The position numbers and the translations under genes are program-made. Below the pieces are notes generated by a model that worked only from the letters and a program-made list of their open reading frames with translations, was not told the DNA's origin and did no database searches. Of a DNA stretch of 30,480 nt, positions 28,493 to 30,480 are shown piece by piece. The stretch comes from Apostichopus parvimensis. Lineage: Eukaryota; Echinodermata; Holothuroidea; Aspidochirotida; Stichopodidae. Numbering within the stretch: position 1 is the first letter of the stretch; each line of letters opens with the position of its first letter. Location: the NCBI GenBank assembly GCA_000934455.1, contig KN889096.1:37067-67546 (forward strand), in the 5' to 3' direction.

Positions 28493-28641
28493 TCATACAG
28501 AAGGTGGCAGTGTAATATTATATTCCCCTTCCACAGTAGTAGGTACATCACCTGTGTAAGTGTTGCAGCAAATTGGATAGAAAATTTCACTGTCACGGTG
28601 GCCCACAAGATCCGTTTCGTGTCCATCCTCCGATGGAAGAG
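28493..28641 (-). other. Protein-like ORF fragment interrupted by the MITE
   Basis: The minus strand encodes about 45 residues (PSEDGHETDLVGHRDSE and onward to a stop) without low complexity. If the MITE and one target copy are removed, the frame continues into 28804-28840 and reaches an acceptor-like TTTACAG. It could be a last exon or a decayed gene piece. The protein is not recognised. Confidence 0.25.
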
Positions 28642-28803
28642 TACGGTGGCTAAATAGGGACATAGGAAAGAAAAACATATTGAGAGAAAAAGTCAAAATT
28701 TTTACTTAAAAAGTCAAAATTTTGAGATAAAAAGAAAAACGGTAAATATTTTGAGATTTGGGGACACTTATTTTTCTTTCTATGTCCTAATTAAGCCACC
28801 GTA
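28642..28803. mobile_element. 162-base MITE with ~33-base terminal inverted repeats
   Basis: The left end TACGGTGGCTAAATAGGGAC (28642-28676) and the right end (28771-28803, reverse TACGGTGGCTTAATTAGGAC) are inverted copies with few mismatches. GAAGAG stands directly outside both ends (28636-28641 and 28804-28809), a likely 6-base target duplication. The interior has two AAAAGTCAAAATTTT repeats and no ORF. Confidence 0.85.
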
Positions 28804-28809
28804 GAAGAG

Positions 28810-30063
28810 AACTGCATAGTGACTGCACAAAATCTGTAAAGGCTGGTGACCTTTTAAGTTTCCTTTAGATAATTAGTTCAGAAGATGATCGATACTATGG
28901 GACACGTGCAATAATGTAAACAAATTTGGCAGAACAAAGTTTCAGATTGTAAAATACTGGATAGTTTGATTAATAATATTTTATTCTCAATTCTTTTGTT
29001 TTGAATTGTAAAATAAAAGGAAAGATTTCATACTAGTATCATTTAAGGATTTTCCATTGACACTTTTAATTTAGTGAACGGTATTCTGTAGACTGCCAAG
29101 GCTTAGACTTAGATCTCGGCAACTACGGTGGCCATTGTGTACCATATATAGTTTCACTTTTGATTAGTTTTAACAGACTGTCTTCATTGTTTAATTACTT
29201 TTGTTTTACCATTGCTCTATTTTCATCTTTATTTAGAAAATATATTAAATACATTTGTGCATAGCTGGCATCATTCGTTGTGTTGAGAAATATTTTTTTT
29301 CGCTTGCTTTGGAACATCCAGCCAACACCCCATATTGTTTGAATTTCAAACCCTCCGCCACCATAAACATAGCAAGGCTGCATTCCAAGTCCAACCGAGT
29401 AAAAAAATGAAAAAAAGAAGCTGTTCCCTTGGGTTGTTCATACTTCCAGAAATAATGACTATAATTCAATACTGTGAGACCTCTTATCCCACTTCAGTCA
29501 ATATTGTTGAGACATTTTGTGACCATAATTTATTTTTCAAATAATAATATCCGAGTTATGAGAAATATAGAAATACCTCGTGAAAATCCACGATTTCATT
29601 AAGGAAGGGGTAGGGCCCTGGGTTTGTTGAAATGACTCTCATGTCGGGGGGGGGGGGGCTTGCAGTCCTCCCCAGAAAAGAAATTAAAATTGGTGCATTC
29701 AGAGGCATATTTCACAAAGTATGCTCAAGGGTTTGTTAAAATTACTTTCCAACTTTTGTGTAAATTGGAAATAAAAAGGACTGCGATGAACAGCCATAGC
29801 AGTGGTCCATTCTTCCCGGAATTAAAAAAAAAACGGGTACCTGTGCATAACTTGGCGCTTGTTCAGTGACCCAGTTAGTGGCTCTACTGTAGGTAGGGCT
29901 TTGACGCATTGAACGAAACTTATTGCGACTATGACGAAATTGCCCCATTGGACCCTACAGAGCACCGGTTCCAAAGTGTGTAAACCGGTAGGTATACTAG
30001 GGGCGGCCTTGGAAAGGGGTTCATGAAATGTTATTCGTTGCTTATTCGCGTATACTGTACCAC
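28810..30063. other. Intergenic sequence, no gene seen
   Basis: AT-rich. It has a poly-G run (29646-29658) and short unsupported frames on both strands. No repeat family could be named. Confidence 0.5.
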
Positions 30064-30178
30064 ATCGCTTCTCGGCATTTTGGCTAAGATCATGTGTAGT
30101 ATCTGTTCCCTTTCGAGGGGAATGGTGATGCACACCTGACGATGATCACACAGTCCCCGATGCAAGGGGACTGGGGCT
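30064..30178 (+). ncRNA. U2 snRNA-like 5' domain followed by two hairpins (pseudogene, variant or U2-derived SINE)
   Basis: 30064-30108 matches the 5' end of U2 snRNA with about two changes: ATCGCTTCTCGGC, TTTTGGCTAAGATCA, and the branch-point-binding GTGTAGTATCTGTTC. After that the canonical stem II is missing. Instead comes TTCCCT-TTCG-AGGGGAA, then AGTCCCC-GATGCAA-GGGGACT, two good hairpins. No Sm site of the usual kind was identified. It could be a chimeric snRNA-derived repeat. Confidence 0.6.
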
Positions 30179-30184
30179 GAGAGC

Positions 30185-30480
30185 AGTGGCGGAGCTAGGT
30201 GTACTGGTCAAGGGGGGCGAGAATGGTCTGTAGGGGCGCTTCCGACACTATTTAAGCGGAGCGCCACCACGGGTTGGCGCGGAGCGGAGCGTACCGAAAT
30301 TTTTGAATAAAGATACTCCCTAGATCGCCGGAAATGACCCTTTCCGGGCCATGCTAATTTGCAGATAAACAAAGAATAAATAGGTGTCATCGCCAAAAAA
30401 ATGTGACAAATGTCAATAGGTAGATGAGAGCGCGATAAAAAAGTCAATAATCGCGAATCATGAATAAATGTGGTAAAAAG
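30185..30480 (+). repeat. Dispersed repeat at the right edge with a GC-rich hairpin
   Basis: It begins AGTGGCGGAGCTAGG and contains GCGGAGCGCCACCACGGGTT and GGCGCGGAGCGGAGCG, in which GCGCCA (30261-30266) and TGGCGC (30275-30280) pair. Base composition differs sharply from its surroundings. It is cut by the window end, and the class is unknown. Confidence 0.4.

Overview
The window is from an animal nuclear genome: genes are split by many GT-AG introns, intergenic DNA is AT-rich, and repeats are dense (tRNA-derived SINEs, a decayed LTR element, a MITE, minisatellites). The repeats (GGCCTAGGCCTA-like patches, GGAGGTCAA/GGTCATTT tandem arrays, GCGCTTTGAGCA / GCGCATTGAGCA tails) and animal-type BORCS5, EXD3 and ALKBH3 suggest a marine invertebrate deuterostome, perhaps an echinoderm. 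That taxon is an inference, not proven.

Layout. 1-3790: repeat-rich DNA with a reversed repeat copy at the left edge, a diverged direct duplication (about 975-1850 against 2100-2700) and degenerate tandem units. 3792-6483, minus strand: a complete four-exon BORCS5 gene (231 aa, lysosome-positioning BORC subunit, Met-Gly start). 7018-about 10020, minus strand: a broken Ty3/gypsy-type element (Gag, RT, RNase H) with a PHD finger after RNase H. 10309-26835, plus strand: 18 exons whose phases all match, giving one 1246-aa reading frame. Its order is a 13-residue start exon (tentative), an RG-rich and QNTKQA-repeat tail, an EXD3/Mut-7-like helical region and DEDDy 3'-5' exonuclease, an acidic disordered linker, then a complete ALKBH3-type AlkB dioxygenase. 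26836-30480: no convincing gene, but a MITE with terminal inverted repeats, a short protein-like ORF next to it, AT microsatellites, a U2 snRNA-like sequence and a dispersed repeat at the right edge.

Main point. The EXD3-like part lacks the usual C-terminal Mut7-C region. Its last exon splices in phase 0, with consensus sites, to an exon carrying the conserved ALKBH3 N-terminal EKRRR motif, and that exon has no in-frame ATG of its own ahead of the motif. The sequence therefore predicts one protein joining a 3'-5' exonuclease to an alkylation-damage demethylase. Two adjacent genes remain possible, because an AATAAA lies in the joining intron; transcript data would decide. BORCS5 is unrelated in function and lies on the opposite strand. 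All introns were deduced by eye from splice consensus, phase and family resemblance.
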